A program made the translations under genes and the position numbers. Of a stretch of DNA of 39,895 bases, positions 1 to 7,940 are shown in pieces. The first letter of the stretch is position 1. The number at the start of each line of letters is the position of its first letter. The notes below the pieces were generated by a model that saw only the letters and a program-made list of their open reading frames with translations, did not search any database and was not told the origin of the DNA. The stretch spans positions 1 to 39,895 of the forward strand of contig NZ_BSPW01000032.1 of the NCBI RefSeq assembly GCF_030161235.1. The letters are read 5' to 3'. This DNA is from Vibrio zhanjiangensis (lineage in GTDB: Bacteria > Pseudomonadota > Gammaproteobacteria > Enterobacterales > Vibrionaceae).

Positions 1-69
1 AGTTAACGTAATGACAAAGTCGCTTGGTAATTAAGGTACGACAGAATCGCTTGGTGATCACATTGACTG

Positions 70-113
70 GGAAAAATCAGTAACGAGATACTAGCCAGAT
101 CGATGATTTTTCC
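70..113. repeat. Perfect 10-bp inverted repeat (possible weak terminator of an upstream gene)
   Basis: GGAAAAATCA at 70-79 is exactly complementary to TGATTTTTCC at 104-113, separated by a 24-nt loop. The right arm contains five T residues, so a transcript from the left could end here, but the loop is long and the stem A/U-rich. Its role is unknown. Confidence 0.35.
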
Positions 114-260
114 ATGCGATTTATGTCACAAAAGTCAGTCTAATTACTTTTGTTAGTTACATTGATAACGTTTTGTGTTGAAAGAGTTAAAGCAATCGAT
201 TTGCGTAAATGAGGGCTTTTTGTTTGAACCAAATCAGCGGCTGAATAGATAAAGATAAAT

Positions 261-330
261 TATACAAATTTAAATCTTGTACAATTGTATGAAGTTGTGC
301 TATTTCTTATACAAGATTTTTTTTTGTATA
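261..330 (+). promoter_or_regulatory. Promoter with two flanking MerR/LitR-type operators
   Basis: Two sites share the same geometry. TATACA-N11-TGTACA lies at 261-283 and TATACA-N11-TGTATA at 308-330; the second has perfectly inverted arms. Between them is a good sigma-70 promoter, -35 TTGTAT (285-290), a 17-bp spacer and -10 TATACA (308-313). The right operator therefore covers the -10 and the left one abuts the -35. Paired TGTAYA-type half-sites are what LitR/CarH-group MerR repressors bind, and the second gene of the operon encodes such a protein, so autoregulation is the obvious inference. The operator assignment is mine; no binding data are available. Confidence 0.6.
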
Positions 331-349
331 CCTTTTGCTGAGGGATGAA

Positions 350-1303
350 ATGATGACAAATGCAATTAAAGTAGGCATCAGTTCTTGTGTGCTGGGTGAA
401 AACGTCCGTTTCGACTCTGGGCATAAAATCAGTAAGTTCGTGACGAAAGAGTTAGCACCGTATTTTGAGTTTATCTCTGTTTGTCCTGAGGTTGGGATGG
501 GGATGCCCGTACCAAGACCAACCATTCGTCTGATATCTAACGACGAAAGAATTGCACTGGTTGAGACTAAAAATCCTGAAAACGAACACACTGCCAACAT
601 GCTTGATTATTCGGAGCAGAAAGTGGGTGAACTCAAGACTCAAGATTTATGCGGTTATATCGTTTGTGCTAAATCGCCAACATGCGGCATGGAGAGAGTC
701 AAAGTGTATCGAAAAGGTGGAGCGGATAATACTGGTGTTGGCCTATTTACTCAGGAGTTGATGAAACAGATGCCTTGGCTTCCTGTTGAAGAAGACGGAC
801 GCTTAAACGACCCCGTTTTAAAAGAAAACTTTATTGCTCGTATTTTTGTGTTGAAAGATTTTTACGATTCGATGGGGGATGAGCCAACTGCCGGAAAGTT
901 AGTGGCTTTCCACTCTCGATACAAACTGACGTTGATGGCCCATCATCCTCAATCCTATAAAGAGCTGGGTCGTTTGGTTGCCAACACCAAAGACTACGAT
1001 CCAATCACTTTTTACCAAAAGTATCGAGATGGTTTGATGAAGGCAGTCTCAAACCGAGCAAGCCGAAAAAACAATACCAATGTGCTTATGCATATACAAG
1101 GCTATTTTAAGCGAGCTTTAGACAAACATCAGAAAGCGGAGTTATGTGCTGTTATTGAAGAATATCGTCAGGGGACGTTACCTTTGCTAGCGCCAATCAC
1201 TCTAATTAAGCATTATTTGGCCACTTATCCAGACGACTATTTATTAGAACAAAAGTTTTTGCAGCCTCATCCTCAGGAAATGAGACTGAGGTACGGATTA
1301 TAA
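350..1303 (+). CDS. DUF523-DUF1722 protein (YbgA-like)
   Basis: This 317-residue protein has an N-terminal DUF523 domain (opening VGISSCVLGENVRFDSGHK, about residues 5-155, with several conserved Cys including CPEVG and CAKSPTCGM). It is followed by a C-terminal DUF1722/YbgA domain (about 185-310, with HSRYKLTLMAHHPQSYKELG). E. coli YbgA has only the second domain. The biochemical role is unknown in this family. It is the first gene of an operon with a MerR regulator and photolyase, a conserved arrangement that links it to light or DNA-damage responses. An in-frame TTG lies at 335, but GAGGG at 340-344 best serves ATG350 (or ATG353). Its stop is 1 nt from the next ATG. Confidence 0.88.
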   Translation: MMTNAIKVGISSCVLGENVRFDSGHKISKFVTKELAPYFEFISVCPEVGMGMPVPRPTIRLISNDERIALVETKNPENEHTANMLDYSEQKVGELKTQDLCGYIVCAKSPTCGMERVKVYRKGGADNTGVGLFTQELMKQMPWLPVEEDGRLNDPVLKENFIARIFVLKDFYDSMGDEPTAGKLVAFHSRYKLTLMAHHPQSYKELGRLVANTKDYDPITFYQKYRDGLMKAVSNRASRKNNTNVLMHIQGYFKRALDKHQKAELCAVIEEYRQGTLPLLAPITLIKHYLATYPDDYLLEQKFLQPHPQEMRLRYGL

Positions 1304-1304
1304 A

Positions 1305-2093
1305 ATGAAGAAATACGCAATAAGAGAAATCTCAGAAATAACAGGCGTTAAACCTGTGACCTTGAGGGCTTGGCAGAGAAGATACAGTTTAATAGAGCCT
1401 GAAAGAACCTCAAAAGGTCATAGGCTCTACACTCAAGAGCACATTGACTTAATTGACAAAATCCAAGCATGGCTGAACAAAGGTGTGTCGATAGGTAAAG
1501 TGAAAGCCCTGATGGAATCAGGCAATAGTGATGGCTTCCAAGTAGAGGGCCGAGTACACCAGCTAGACGATGTGGAGTTGGTGTTGGACGCGTTGGCTAA
1601 GCTGAATAAAGGAAAAGCGGAAACAATTATCAATGGGGTGATTAAGGAGTATCCGTTAAAAGTCGTTGATAAGCAGTTTATCCAACCTATACAGCAAGCT
1701 CTTTCATCTGTTCGTCCATCTTTGCGATCACTTCAACATGGACTATTCCACTCACTGATGCTCAGTAAGCTAAACTCGATAATCGATGCTGAGAACAAAG
1801 CCTCTCGTACTGGGCGTGCTTTGTTTGTGAGCACTTCAGGTAATACCGACATTGGCTCTCGTTTACTGGCATTGTCTTTGGTTGAGCAAGGTTTAAATGT
1901 CACTATGCTCGATGAAGTTGAAGACTTATCTGGACTTGTGGTGCATCCAGCCATTGATGATTTTTCTATGATTGGTATATACAGTGCGACAGCAATCAGT
2001 GAATCTCAGCTGATGGTACTTGACCAGCTTGAAGCAACGTTTTCAGGACAACTCGTTGTCTCAGAGCTTTTGCAACAATTACGGGGCGAATGA
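1305..2093 (+). CDS. MerR-family regulator, LitR/CarH-like without the B12 His motif
   Basis: The 262-residue protein has an N-terminal winged HTH of MerR type (YAIREISEITGVKPVTLRAW, then RWQ..Y and GHRLYT). Residues ~85-262 form a helical linker plus a Rossmann-like domain resembling the cobalamin-binding half of CarH/LitR. In B12-binding relatives the Rossmann part carries DxHxxG; here the equivalent segment reads SGNTDIGSRL, so the cobalt-ligating His is missing. That suggests a B12-independent class that works with another photosensor, or a regulator with a different signal. The gene is translationally tight with its neighbours: it starts 1 nt after the ybgA-like stop, and its TGA overlaps the photolyase start. 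It most likely represses this operon from the sites at 261-330. Confidence 0.85.
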   Translation: MKKYAIREISEITGVKPVTLRAWQRRYSLIEPERTSKGHRLYTQEHIDLIDKIQAWLNKGVSIGKVKALMESGNSDGFQVEGRVHQLDDVELVLDALAKLNKGKAETIINGVIKEYPLKVVDKQFIQPIQQALSSVRPSLRSLQHGLFHSLMLSKLNSIIDAENKASRTGRALFVSTSGNTDIGSRLLALSLVEQGLNVTMLDEVEDLSGLVVHPAIDDFSMIGIYSATAISESQLMVLDQLEATFSGQLVVSELLQQLRGE

Positions 2094-3508
2094 TGAAGCT
2101 TGTTTGGCTACGACGAGATTTAAGGGTTGATGATAATACTGCTTTGAATGAGGCTCTTGTATGCGGTGGGCCTGTGGTGTGTATTTATATCGCGACGCCA
2201 GAAACATGGCAAAGCCATGGTTTAGCACCGATTCAAGCCGACTTAATATTTCGTCGACTCTGTGAGCTGAGTAAGGAGTTGTCGGCACTTAATATTGAAT
2301 TGTTGTATGACGAAGTTCCACGATTTTCTGACAGTGCGTCTAGAGTGGCTGAGGTTGCAAGAGAGCTTAATGCCTGCATGGTACTTGTCAACCGTGAGTA
2401 TGAAGTGCATGAATGTCAACGTGATGACCGTCTTGCCAGTCAATTGTCAATTGATGGTATCGATTTTCAGTGTTGTGAAGATAAATGTATTTTTGCACCT
2501 GGAACTATCATCAATAAACAAGGCAGCTACTTTAAAGTTTTTACGCCATTTAAAAATGCCTACCTAGCAAAATTAGGAATGCATTCATTTGACGTCAAAA
2601 AAGCTCAAACAGCAGTAGAGGCAGAGTTACCATCCGCTATGCGTAGCTTGGCCTTTCACCAAGATGTTTTATTCAATTATCCAAGAAAAGACAGCACCCA
2701 GTGGCAAGCAGATACTGGTTCTATCATTACTGAACTAAGAGAGTTTGATGCTAATCTCATAGACCGTTATGCCAAGGAGCGAGATTTTCCATCGATACAA
2801 GGAACCAGTAAGTTATCGCCATATCTCGCTATTGGTGCATTATCTGTTCGCCAGTGTATGGCTCGGCTTATGTACGGGCAAACATTACCATTAAGCCAAG
2901 GGAGAGAAGTGTGGCAGAGCGAATTGATTTGGAGAGAGTTCTATCAGCACCTTATTTACTTTGAAACTAAACTAAGTAAAGGCCGTTGCTTTCTTGATTG
3001 GGGGGATGAATTACGTTGGCATACCAATACTCAATGGAGAGAGGCGTGGGAAAATGGTCAGACAGGTTACCCAATTGTAGATGCTGCGATGCGACAACTG
3101 AATCATACAGGATGGATGCACAATCGTCTGAGGATGATTGTGGCGAGTTTTCTCATAAAAGATTTGCACATTGATTGGCGGGTCGGTGAGCGCTATTTTA
3201 TTAACAATTTAATTGATGGTGATTACGCCGCCAATAATGGTGGGTGGCAGTGGTGTGCATCCACTGGATGTGATGGACAGCCCTACTTCAGAATTTTTAA
3301 TCCCATTACCCAAGGTGAACGATTTGACCCGTCTGGGGCGTTTGTTCGGCAATGGATTCCAGAGCTCGCTAATGTCCCAGACAAATATATTCATAAGCCG
3401 TGGGCTTGGCCTGATGTGAGAAATCTGTCATATCCTCAACCAATAGTTGATCACAAGGTAGAGAGAGAAGTAACCTTACGTCTTTATAAAGAAGCTAAGG
3501 ACGCTTAA
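2090..3508 (+). CDS. phrB: Deoxyribodipyrimidine photo-lyase (class I CPD photolyase)
   Basis: It uses blue light and reduced FAD to split cyclobutane pyrimidine dimers in DNA. The 472-residue length equals that of E. coli PhrB. The N-terminal antenna domain starts MMKLVWLRRDLRVDDNTAL. The C-terminal FAD domain shows WQSELIWREFYQHL, TGYPIVDAAMRQL, TGWMHNRLRMIVASF and GDYAANNGGWQWCASTGCD, including conserved Trp and Asn residues of the FAD pocket and electron-transfer chain. ATG2090 overlaps the stop of the MerR gene, so the two are probably coupled. Cryptochrome-DASH is less likely given length and motif pattern. Confidence 0.95.
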   Translation: MMKLVWLRRDLRVDDNTALNEALVCGGPVVCIYIATPETWQSHGLAPIQADLIFRRLCELSKELSALNIELLYDEVPRFSDSASRVAEVARELNACMVLVNREYEVHECQRDDRLASQLSIDGIDFQCCEDKCIFAPGTIINKQGSYFKVFTPFKNAYLAKLGMHSFDVKKAQTAVEAELPSAMRSLAFHQDVLFNYPRKDSTQWQADTGSIITELREFDANLIDRYAKERDFPSIQGTSKLSPYLAIGALSVRQCMARLMYGQTLPLSQGREVWQSELIWREFYQHLIYFETKLSKGRCFLDWGDELRWHTNTQWREAWENGQTGYPIVDAAMRQLNHTGWMHNRLRMIVASFLIKDLHIDWRVGERYFINNLIDGDYAANNGGWQWCASTGCDGQPYFRIFNPITQGERFDPSGAFVRQWIPELANVPDKYIHKPWAWPDVRNLSYPQPIVDHKVEREVTLRLYKEAKDA

Positions 3509-3509
3509 C

Positions 3510-4415
3510 ATGCTGCGCAGTCTTGTTCCACTATTATATTGCTTGAGTCTGTCTGCATTCGCAGCAACGTATCAACTGCCATCCGAAGGAAGCAATATTG
3601 TTGGTCGGACACAATACCACCAAGTTGCTGCAGGTGAGAGTCTTGCGGACATTGCAAAGCGCTATGATGTTGGTTTTTTGTCTTTAATGGCGGCCAATAA
3701 AGGAGTTGACCCTTTTTTGCCCTCCGAGAACTACGTACTAACCATACCAACGAGAATCATATTGCCAAATGTGCCAAGAGAAGGGATTGTCATTAATCTT
3801 GCAGAGCTGCGCTTGTATTATTTTCAGCCAGATAAAAATTTGGTGCATATTTTTCCTGTGGGTATTGGCCGGATTGGTCGAGATACACCTGAAATGGAAA
3901 CAAGTGTTAGCCAGAAAAAACAGAACCCTACCTGGACGCCACCTAAGTCTATTCGGAAAGAGTATCGAGAAAAAGGTATTGAGCTTCCAGACATAATGCC
4001 AGCAGGTCCTGATAATCCACTTGGAGACTATGCGATGAGATTAGCATATGGTGTGGGAGAATATCTTATCCATGGTACAAATAAAGACTTTGGTATTGGC
4101 CTTCGTGTAAGCTCAGGGTGCATTCGTATGGACCCGAAAGATATAGACTGGTTATTTCCCAAGGTCAATTTAGGGGAAAAAGTGCGAGTCATTAATGAAC
4201 CGATTAAAGTGGCACTGGAACCCGATAGAAGCGTATTTGTTGAAGCGCATGAACCTCTAACTCGCAGTGATGGTAGTAAAAAAGCCTTAGTCTTACCCGA
4301 AGAATTGCGCTGGTGGTTAGATGAATTTGACTTGTCAGATGCGAAAGCTAAAGCGGTGATCCTTGCCCAAAACGGTGTGCCTGTTGAGGTTGTGTCACCC
4401 AGTTTTATCGAGTAG
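3510..4415 (+). CDS. L,D-transpeptidase (LysM + YkuD; ErfK/YbiS/YcfS/YnhG family)
   Basis: This 301-residue periplasmic enzyme has a signal peptide (MLRSLVPLLYCLSLSAFAA), a LysM peptidoglycan-binding motif (about 34-84, HQVAAGESLADIAKRYDV) and a YkuD catalytic domain (about 92-225) with the signature HGTNKDFGIGLRVSSGCIRM. The Cys is the acylated nucleophile. Members of this family attach the C-terminal Lys of the lipoprotein Lpp to meso-diaminopimelate in peptidoglycan. Strikingly, lpp lies just across the prophage, so in a prophage-free strain the two genes would be convergent neighbours. The gene begins 1 nt after the phrB stop with AAGGA upstream and ends before a strong terminator. Confidence 0.93.
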   Translation: MLRSLVPLLYCLSLSAFAATYQLPSEGSNIVGRTQYHQVAAGESLADIAKRYDVGFLSLMAANKGVDPFLPSENYVLTIPTRIILPNVPREGIVINLAELRLYYFQPDKNLVHIFPVGIGRIGRDTPEMETSVSQKKQNPTWTPPKSIRKEYREKGIELPDIMPAGPDNPLGDYAMRLAYGVGEYLIHGTNKDFGIGLRVSSGCIRMDPKDIDWLFPKVNLGEKVRVINEPIKVALEPDRSVFVEAHEPLTRSDGSKKALVLPEELRWWLDEFDLSDAKAKAVILAQNGVPVEVVSPSFIE

Positions 4416-4449
4416 GTAAAATGTTAAACGACGTATATGGTTAAAACAG

Positions 4450-4475
4450 AAAGGGCCTGCAATGACAGGCCCTTT
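4450..4475. terminator. Strong bidirectional intrinsic terminator after the L,D-transpeptidase gene
   Basis: AAAGGGCCTG and CAGGCCCTTT form a perfect 10-bp stem with a 6-nt loop. A-rich sequence on one side and T-rich on the other make it work in both directions. In the prophage-free chromosome it would also end lpp transcription arriving from the opposite side. Confidence 0.85.
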
Positions 4476-4490
4476 CTAATCGAATATTGG

Positions 4491-4508
4491 CAGACTTATT
4501 TAGTATAA
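4491..4508. repeat. attL core (18-bp direct repeat)
   Basis: CAGACTTATTTAGTATAA here is identical to 37303-37320; flanking bases differ on both sides. The complementary strand reads the last three codons and stop of lpp (TAT ACT AAA TAA). The repeat sits 16 bp from the L,D-transpeptidase terminator and about 150 bp from the integrase stop, as expected for a phage-chromosome junction. Confidence 0.88.
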
Positions 4509-4583
4509 TGCTGATACCTATCCAAAGTCTAATGAAATCAATGATTTCTTATCTATTTCAATGCCTTATGAAAAGCTTGTTTT

Positions 4584-4644
4584 ATCAATATTAATCAATA
4601 ATCATCAATATTAAGAAAATTTGCCGCCATTTTGTCGCCATTTT
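4584..4644. repeat. Short tandem repeats beside attL (candidate integrase/excisionase arm sites)
   Basis: ATCAATA occurs three times with an exact 10-bp period (4584, 4594, 4604), i.e. one helical turn. GCCGCCATTTT/GTCGCCATTTT is an 11-bp near-perfect tandem pair at 4623-4644. Related TCGCCA motifs appear at the other prophage end around 37228-37246. Regularly phased repeats beside an att core are typical of arm-type Int or Cox/Xis sites. This 4509-4659 gap holds no gene. Confidence 0.45.
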
Positions 4645-4659
4645 TACTGCGGTTTATAG

Positions 4660-5706
4660 CTATAGCCCTAAACGAGAAATAGGATTTAATTCCGCCGCCT
4701 GAATAAGGTGATCAGGGGAAAAATGGGCATAACGCATAGTCATTTTGATATCACTATGGCCAAGTATTTTTTGTAACACCAGAATATTTCCGCCTGCTTC
4801 CATAAACCGACTTGCAAAGGTATGGCGAAACACGTGTGTATTTTGCCCATCCGGTAAGTCGGGAAATGTACGATCAACAATGTGGGCGATTCCGTGTCGG
4901 CAGCATTTAAATAACTTATCCTTTTCGCCTGTTCGCTCAAACGATATTAACTCGTGGTAGAGCTTTTCAGTGATAGGCACAGTGCGGTTCCTTTTGCTTT
5001 TGGTATCAAGAAACGTGATCTTGTATTTCGTGATTTGTGGCAGACGAAGGTTATTAGCTTCGGAAATACGTGCACCTGTAGACAAGCAAATCTTGCAGAT
5101 TAGTTCATACTCTTTAGCCCGTTTACTTTTGTTGATCCTTTTGAATAGTGCAGTAATCTCATCATTTGAGAAAAACCCCATTTCTGGCTCAGTGACTTGA
5201 ATCGATTTAACATTGGCAAGTGGGTTCGGTTGCGTCCATTCCCCAAGTGAAATCAGTTCATTGTAGACAGCCCTTAAATATCTCAAATCGAGATTATTAG
5301 TAGGTGCAGAAATTAATTTGCCTGTAGTCATCTCATTCCCGTATCGGTCTTTCGCTATTCGGTTAGAACGCCAGTGAACAAAGTCTTTTGCGGTGAACTT
5401 GATTGCAAGAGGGTTACCCAGTTCTTCAACTATGCTGCAGATTCGAGGGTAAACTTTTTTAGCTGATTTTAAGTACTGTCCGTGCAGCTTGTACCAAAGC
5501 TCGACTAGGTCTTGAAGAGAGCGCAAGTCCTTTTTGTTACCAAGCCAAGGTTTATCGTCAACTTCGTTCATTGTGAACTTTTCGAATGCAAGTGCTTCGC
5601 CTTTGGTTGCGAAGCGCTTGCGAATGCGCTTACCGCTTCGGCCTTGCGGGTAACACTCGCAAATCCATGGCTTTTTGTTTCCGTCTTCTACTTTACGAAC
5701 GCTCAT
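4660..5706 (-). CDS. int: Phage tyrosine recombinase (integrase)
   Basis: This 348-residue site-specific recombinase of the P2/HP1-type integrase family drives integration and, with the Cox-like protein, excision. The N-terminal arm-binding region (VRKVEDGNKKPWICECYPQG) and core-binding domain precede a catalytic domain with TGARISEANNLRL (first Arg), HVFRHTFASRFM (His-x-x-Arg), ILGHSDIKMTMRYAHFSPD (His and the nucleophilic Tyr). The gene lies next to attL and reads toward it. Its ATG overlaps the stop of the upstream secreted-protein gene by one base (TAATG), so the two are likely co-translated from a lysogeny-side transcript. Confidence 0.95.
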   Translation of the reverse strand: MSVRKVEDGNKKPWICECYPQGRSGKRIRKRFATKGEALAFEKFTMNEVDDKPWLGNKKDLRSLQDLVELWYKLHGQYLKSAKKVYPRICSIVEELGNPLAIKFTAKDFVHWRSNRIAKDRYGNEMTTGKLISAPTNNLDLRYLRAVYNELISLGEWTQPNPLANVKSIQVTEPEMGFFSNDEITALFKRINKSKRAKEYELICKICLSTGARISEANNLRLPQITKYKITFLDTKSKRNRTVPITEKLYHELISFERTGEKDKLFKCCRHGIAHIVDRTFPDLPDGQNTHVFRHTFASRFMEAGGNILVLQKILGHSDIKMTMRYAHFSPDHLIQAAELNPISRLGL

Positions 5707-6764
5707 TATTGTTTTGGCAACCTGCCACCATTAGCGATACAGCTTTCGATGCTTTTATAAGCGGTATAATCATTAGTTCTGTTATACCAAGAACTGTTAG
5801 GTGAATGACAAATACCAGAAGCGCTCATCTTTATGATTGGACTTTTGGCTGTTGTGGTTTGCTTTTTCTCCGTTTGGGGTTGGTTATATTGTTCAAATTC
5901 TTTTGGGGTGCATTTTTGGGCGTAAGTCAATATTGCCCCTTTCATTATTCTTAACTGTTCTTTAATGCCCTCATCAGATTTATTGTGACGAGCTGTAGAA
6001 AATATTTCTTGAATGAAAATTTTTGAGCGATTGACTACATCCGATAAGACAATAGATGAAATCTCACGATTCTCAGCAATAGCCTCAGAAGGAGTTAGGC
6101 TGAACTTATTTTCGATTTCACTAACTCGAGGTGAAAATGTAGAAACTCGCCATTCAGCTATTTGCTGATAGGTTGAGTTGGTCATAGTCATCATCTTTGC
6201 AAGAGTAGGTTCAAAAGCCCCCATAATTTGACCTGCATAATCACAATCATTCAGTTGGGCTAATTGCGTATTACTTGGTTTGTCTAGGACGATATTAAGA
6301 AGTGTGGTGTAGTGTGGCTCCTCCAATATGAAGTTAGATCTTTCAAATTTGATGTAAGAACCTTCGGGAAATTGCTTGTCAGGAGTGTTGTAAAGTTGAG
6401 CAAAATAGTCGATGGACAGAGTTTTATTGTCTTTGTGCCGGTTCATTAGTTTTAATGATGCACCAGAAGTGAATTCTTCTGAGATCGTACTACGGCGACC
6501 GTTTATGCTCGAAGTTACATCAAAGTCTTTGTTGTTGCCTTGTTGGTTTTTAATGAGTCCTTCATTTAGTAGCTTTAGTAAGCTATCTCTATTTAAAGTA
6601 AAACTAAGACAATCAGCATCATTTTGTGTTGCACAATAGAGAATGCTCGCAGCAGGTTGACCATTTAAGGTGAAACTGTCCACGACATCTGTAACTTTGA
6701 ACTCATCTTGAGCAATAGCTGTTGTTGAAAGAATTAAACTAAAGGTACACAAAAATTTATTCAT
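5706..6764 (-). CDS. Secreted/periplasmic protein of unknown function, candidate lysogenic-conversion or exclusion gene
   Basis: The 352-residue protein has a clear signal peptide (MNKFLCTFSLILSTTAIAQ) and no other membrane segment. The body is not recognised. The last ~38 residues form a compact Cys-containing tail (SGICHSPNSSWYNRT..., then SIESCIANGGRLPK) that I recall as a recurring C-terminal module in bacterial and phage secreted proteins. I cannot verify that here. Two AGGAG motifs precede ATG6764. It lies between cI and int, transcribed with int, the slot where phage K139 carries glo, a periplasmic exclusion protein. A role in blocking superinfection or altering the host surface is inferred from position and secretion only. 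Confidence 0.8.
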   Translation of the reverse strand: MNKFLCTFSLILSTTAIAQDEFKVTDVVDSFTLNGQPAASILYCATQNDADCLSFTLNRDSLLKLLNEGLIKNQQGNNKDFDVTSSINGRRSTISEEFTSGASLKLMNRHKDNKTLSIDYFAQLYNTPDKQFPEGSYIKFERSNFILEEPHYTTLLNIVLDKPSNTQLAQLNDCDYAGQIMGAFEPTLAKMMTMTNSTYQQIAEWRVSTFSPRVSEIENKFSLTPSEAIAENREISSIVLSDVVNRSKIFIQEIFSTARHNKSDEGIKEQLRIMKGAILTYAQKCTPKEFEQYNQPQTEKKQTTTAKSPIIKMSASGICHSPNSSWYNRTNDYTAYKSIESCIANGGRLPKQ

Positions 6765-6787
6765 AAACTCCTACTCCTAGCCAACTA

Positions 6788-7396
6788 TTATTTCTTCTTC
6801 ATCTCCATCGCAATACGCCCAAGTACTTTTATATCCTCTTCGGATACTTCAATGGTTGATGCGCCAAATGCAATTGCTAATTTTTTGCCAGGTAGTCGCT
6901 GCAAATAGTTGATCGATAGGCGGCCATCCACATCAATAAGGTAATCACCTGCTACTGGGTCGGTTGACTCTTTGTTGATGTAATAGATACCGGAATCGTC
7001 TTCAATGACTTGGGTGAAAGAGGGCTTAAGTCCAAATTTATCCAGTGTGACCAAATCCAAAGCGGTCTTTCCTGCTTCAACTAAAGCCCCATCGATAAGG
7101 TGGAATTTTTGCATTTCTTCTGAAGTTAGAGCATTTTTTGACTCTCCACCGAACGGTTCACCCTCACCTAAAGCCATGTAGCGAACAGATGCACCAGTGG
7201 CTAAGTGCTCCCTAACTATCAGTTCAAAACCAGTTCGATTGTGAGTGTGCCATGTAGAGAAAGTTGAGTTTGGCACACCGTAGCGGTCACTCATTAATTC
7301 AAAAGTCTTACAACCAGTAACTTTTTTGAGCTTTTCAGTGAAACTCCGACCTCCAAGATATTCAAATGGAGGAATTTTTGCTTTCAACCTGCCCAT
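6788..7396 (-). CDS. CI-type lysogeny repressor (186/K139-like)
   Basis: The 202-residue repressor has an N-terminal phage CI HTH domain (about 5-75: FTEKLKKVTGCKTFELMSDR, then VPNSTFSTWHTHNRTG). Its C-terminal oligomerisation domain (about 110-195) contains DDSGIYYINKE, GDYLIDVDGRLSINYLQRLPG and IEVSEEDIKVLGRI, as in the 186 CI C-terminal family. I see no LexA-type cleavage Ala-Gly with Ser/Lys dyad, so RecA-mediated self-cleavage is not expected. An in-frame TTG at 7417 could add seven residues, but ATG7396 has AGGAAA at the right distance. It should silence the rightward early promoter near 7431-7459. Confidence 0.85.
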   Translation of the reverse strand: MGRLKAKIPPFEYLGGRSFTEKLKKVTGCKTFELMSDRYGVPNSTFSTWHTHNRTGFELIVREHLATGASVRYMALGEGEPFGGESKNALTSEEMQKFHLIDGALVEAGKTALDLVTLDKFGLKPSFTQVIEDDSGIYYINKESTDPVAGDYLIDVDGRLSINYLQRLPGKKLAIAFGASTIEVSEEDIKVLGRIAMEMKKK

Positions 7397-7408
7397 AAGA
7401 GAAATTTT

Positions 7409-7459
7409 CCTATTCAAATAGGTAAGTGAATTGTTCTAGATCACGTTAGTAATTAAAAT
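7409..7459. promoter_or_regulatory. Lysogeny switch: palindrome and rightward early promoter
   Basis: CCTATTCAAATAGG (7409-7422) is a perfect 6+2+6 dyad just upstream of the cI ribosome-binding site. TTGTTC (7431-7436), a 17-bp spacer and TAAAAT (7454-7459) form a plausible promoter for the cox/cII/replication operon. Position between the divergent repressor and cox genes fits a CI/Cox-controlled switch. Operator identity is inferred. Confidence 0.45.
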
Positions 7460-7587
7460 TTCTCATTAAAGAAAAATAAATTTTGCAAACAAGAAAAAAT
7501 GATCGTAGGCTTTTCACATACACAAAATTGGTGAATCAATCTAACTCAATCACCATCAAGTACATACAAACAAGTAGGATACCACTT

Positions 7588-7788
7588 ATGGCAAGTATTC
7601 AAATAGCGGTTGACGCACCTTTTTGTACTAAAAAAGAGTTTCTGCGTCGCACTGGTTGGTCGTCATCTTCACTTGACCGCGCAATTACTGCTGGCGAAAT
7701 CCCTATCTTAGAAAAAAAAGGCAGAAGCGGCAGCGTTCTAATCAACTTGGTAAAGCTTTATCAACGTGCTGCAGAGCAACAAGTATGA
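7588..7788 (+). CDS. Cox/excisionase-like HTH protein
   Basis: This 66-residue basic protein has a MerR/excisionase-type winged-helix motif (TKKEFLRRTGWSSSSLDRAITAGEIPIL) followed by a basic wing. It matches P2 Cox and HP1 Cox in size and position. Such proteins repress the lysogeny promoter and direct integrase toward excision. The open frame extends upstream to a TTG at 7483, but ATG7588 has AGGA eight bases before it and gives the usual Cox length. Its TGA overlaps the next ATG. Confidence 0.72.
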   Translation: MASIQIAVDAPFCTKKEFLRRTGWSSSSLDRAITAGEIPILEKKGRSGSVLINLVKLYQRAAEQQV

Positions 7789-7931
7789 GCTTCGCTATCC
7801 CACCTAAAACCAAACTCACCCAGCAAGATGCCATGAGTGAGTCTTGGGAAGACAAATATCCAGACAAATGTCCGCTATGGCTAAATATCATTGGTTGGAC
7901 ATTCGTTTTCGTACCGATCTTCTTCAACTGA
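7785..7931 (+). CDS. Small protein with C-terminal hydrophobic segment (48 aa)
   Basis: ATG7785 overlaps the stop of the cox-like gene (ATGA), and the frame is open for 48 codons. Residues 1-30 are polar; 31-47 (LWLNIIGWTFVFVPIFF) could form a single membrane helix. No family is recognised. Tight coupling to cox and a start 9 bp before the CII-like gene argue that it is a real early gene. Confidence 0.55.
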   Translation: MSFAIPPKTKLTQQDAMSESWEDKYPDKCPLWLNIIGWTFVFVPIFFN

Positions 7932-7940
7932 GTATTAGTT

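Larger units (their letters stand above)
1..334. other. Intergenic region upstream of the ybgA-merR-phrB operon
   Basis: No convincing coding sequence is visible here. The left part holds two copies of TCGCTTGGT (20-28 and 48-56) 28 bp apart, and a 10-bp perfect inverted repeat (70-79 with 104-113). The right part, from about 260, is the promoter/operator of the operon described separately. Any gene to the left lies outside the window. Confidence 0.6.

Noticed and set aside
4491..4508. tRNA or tmRNA as the integration site
   Set aside because: No tRNA-like cloverleaf lies at either end; the repeat coincides with the lpp 3' end instead.
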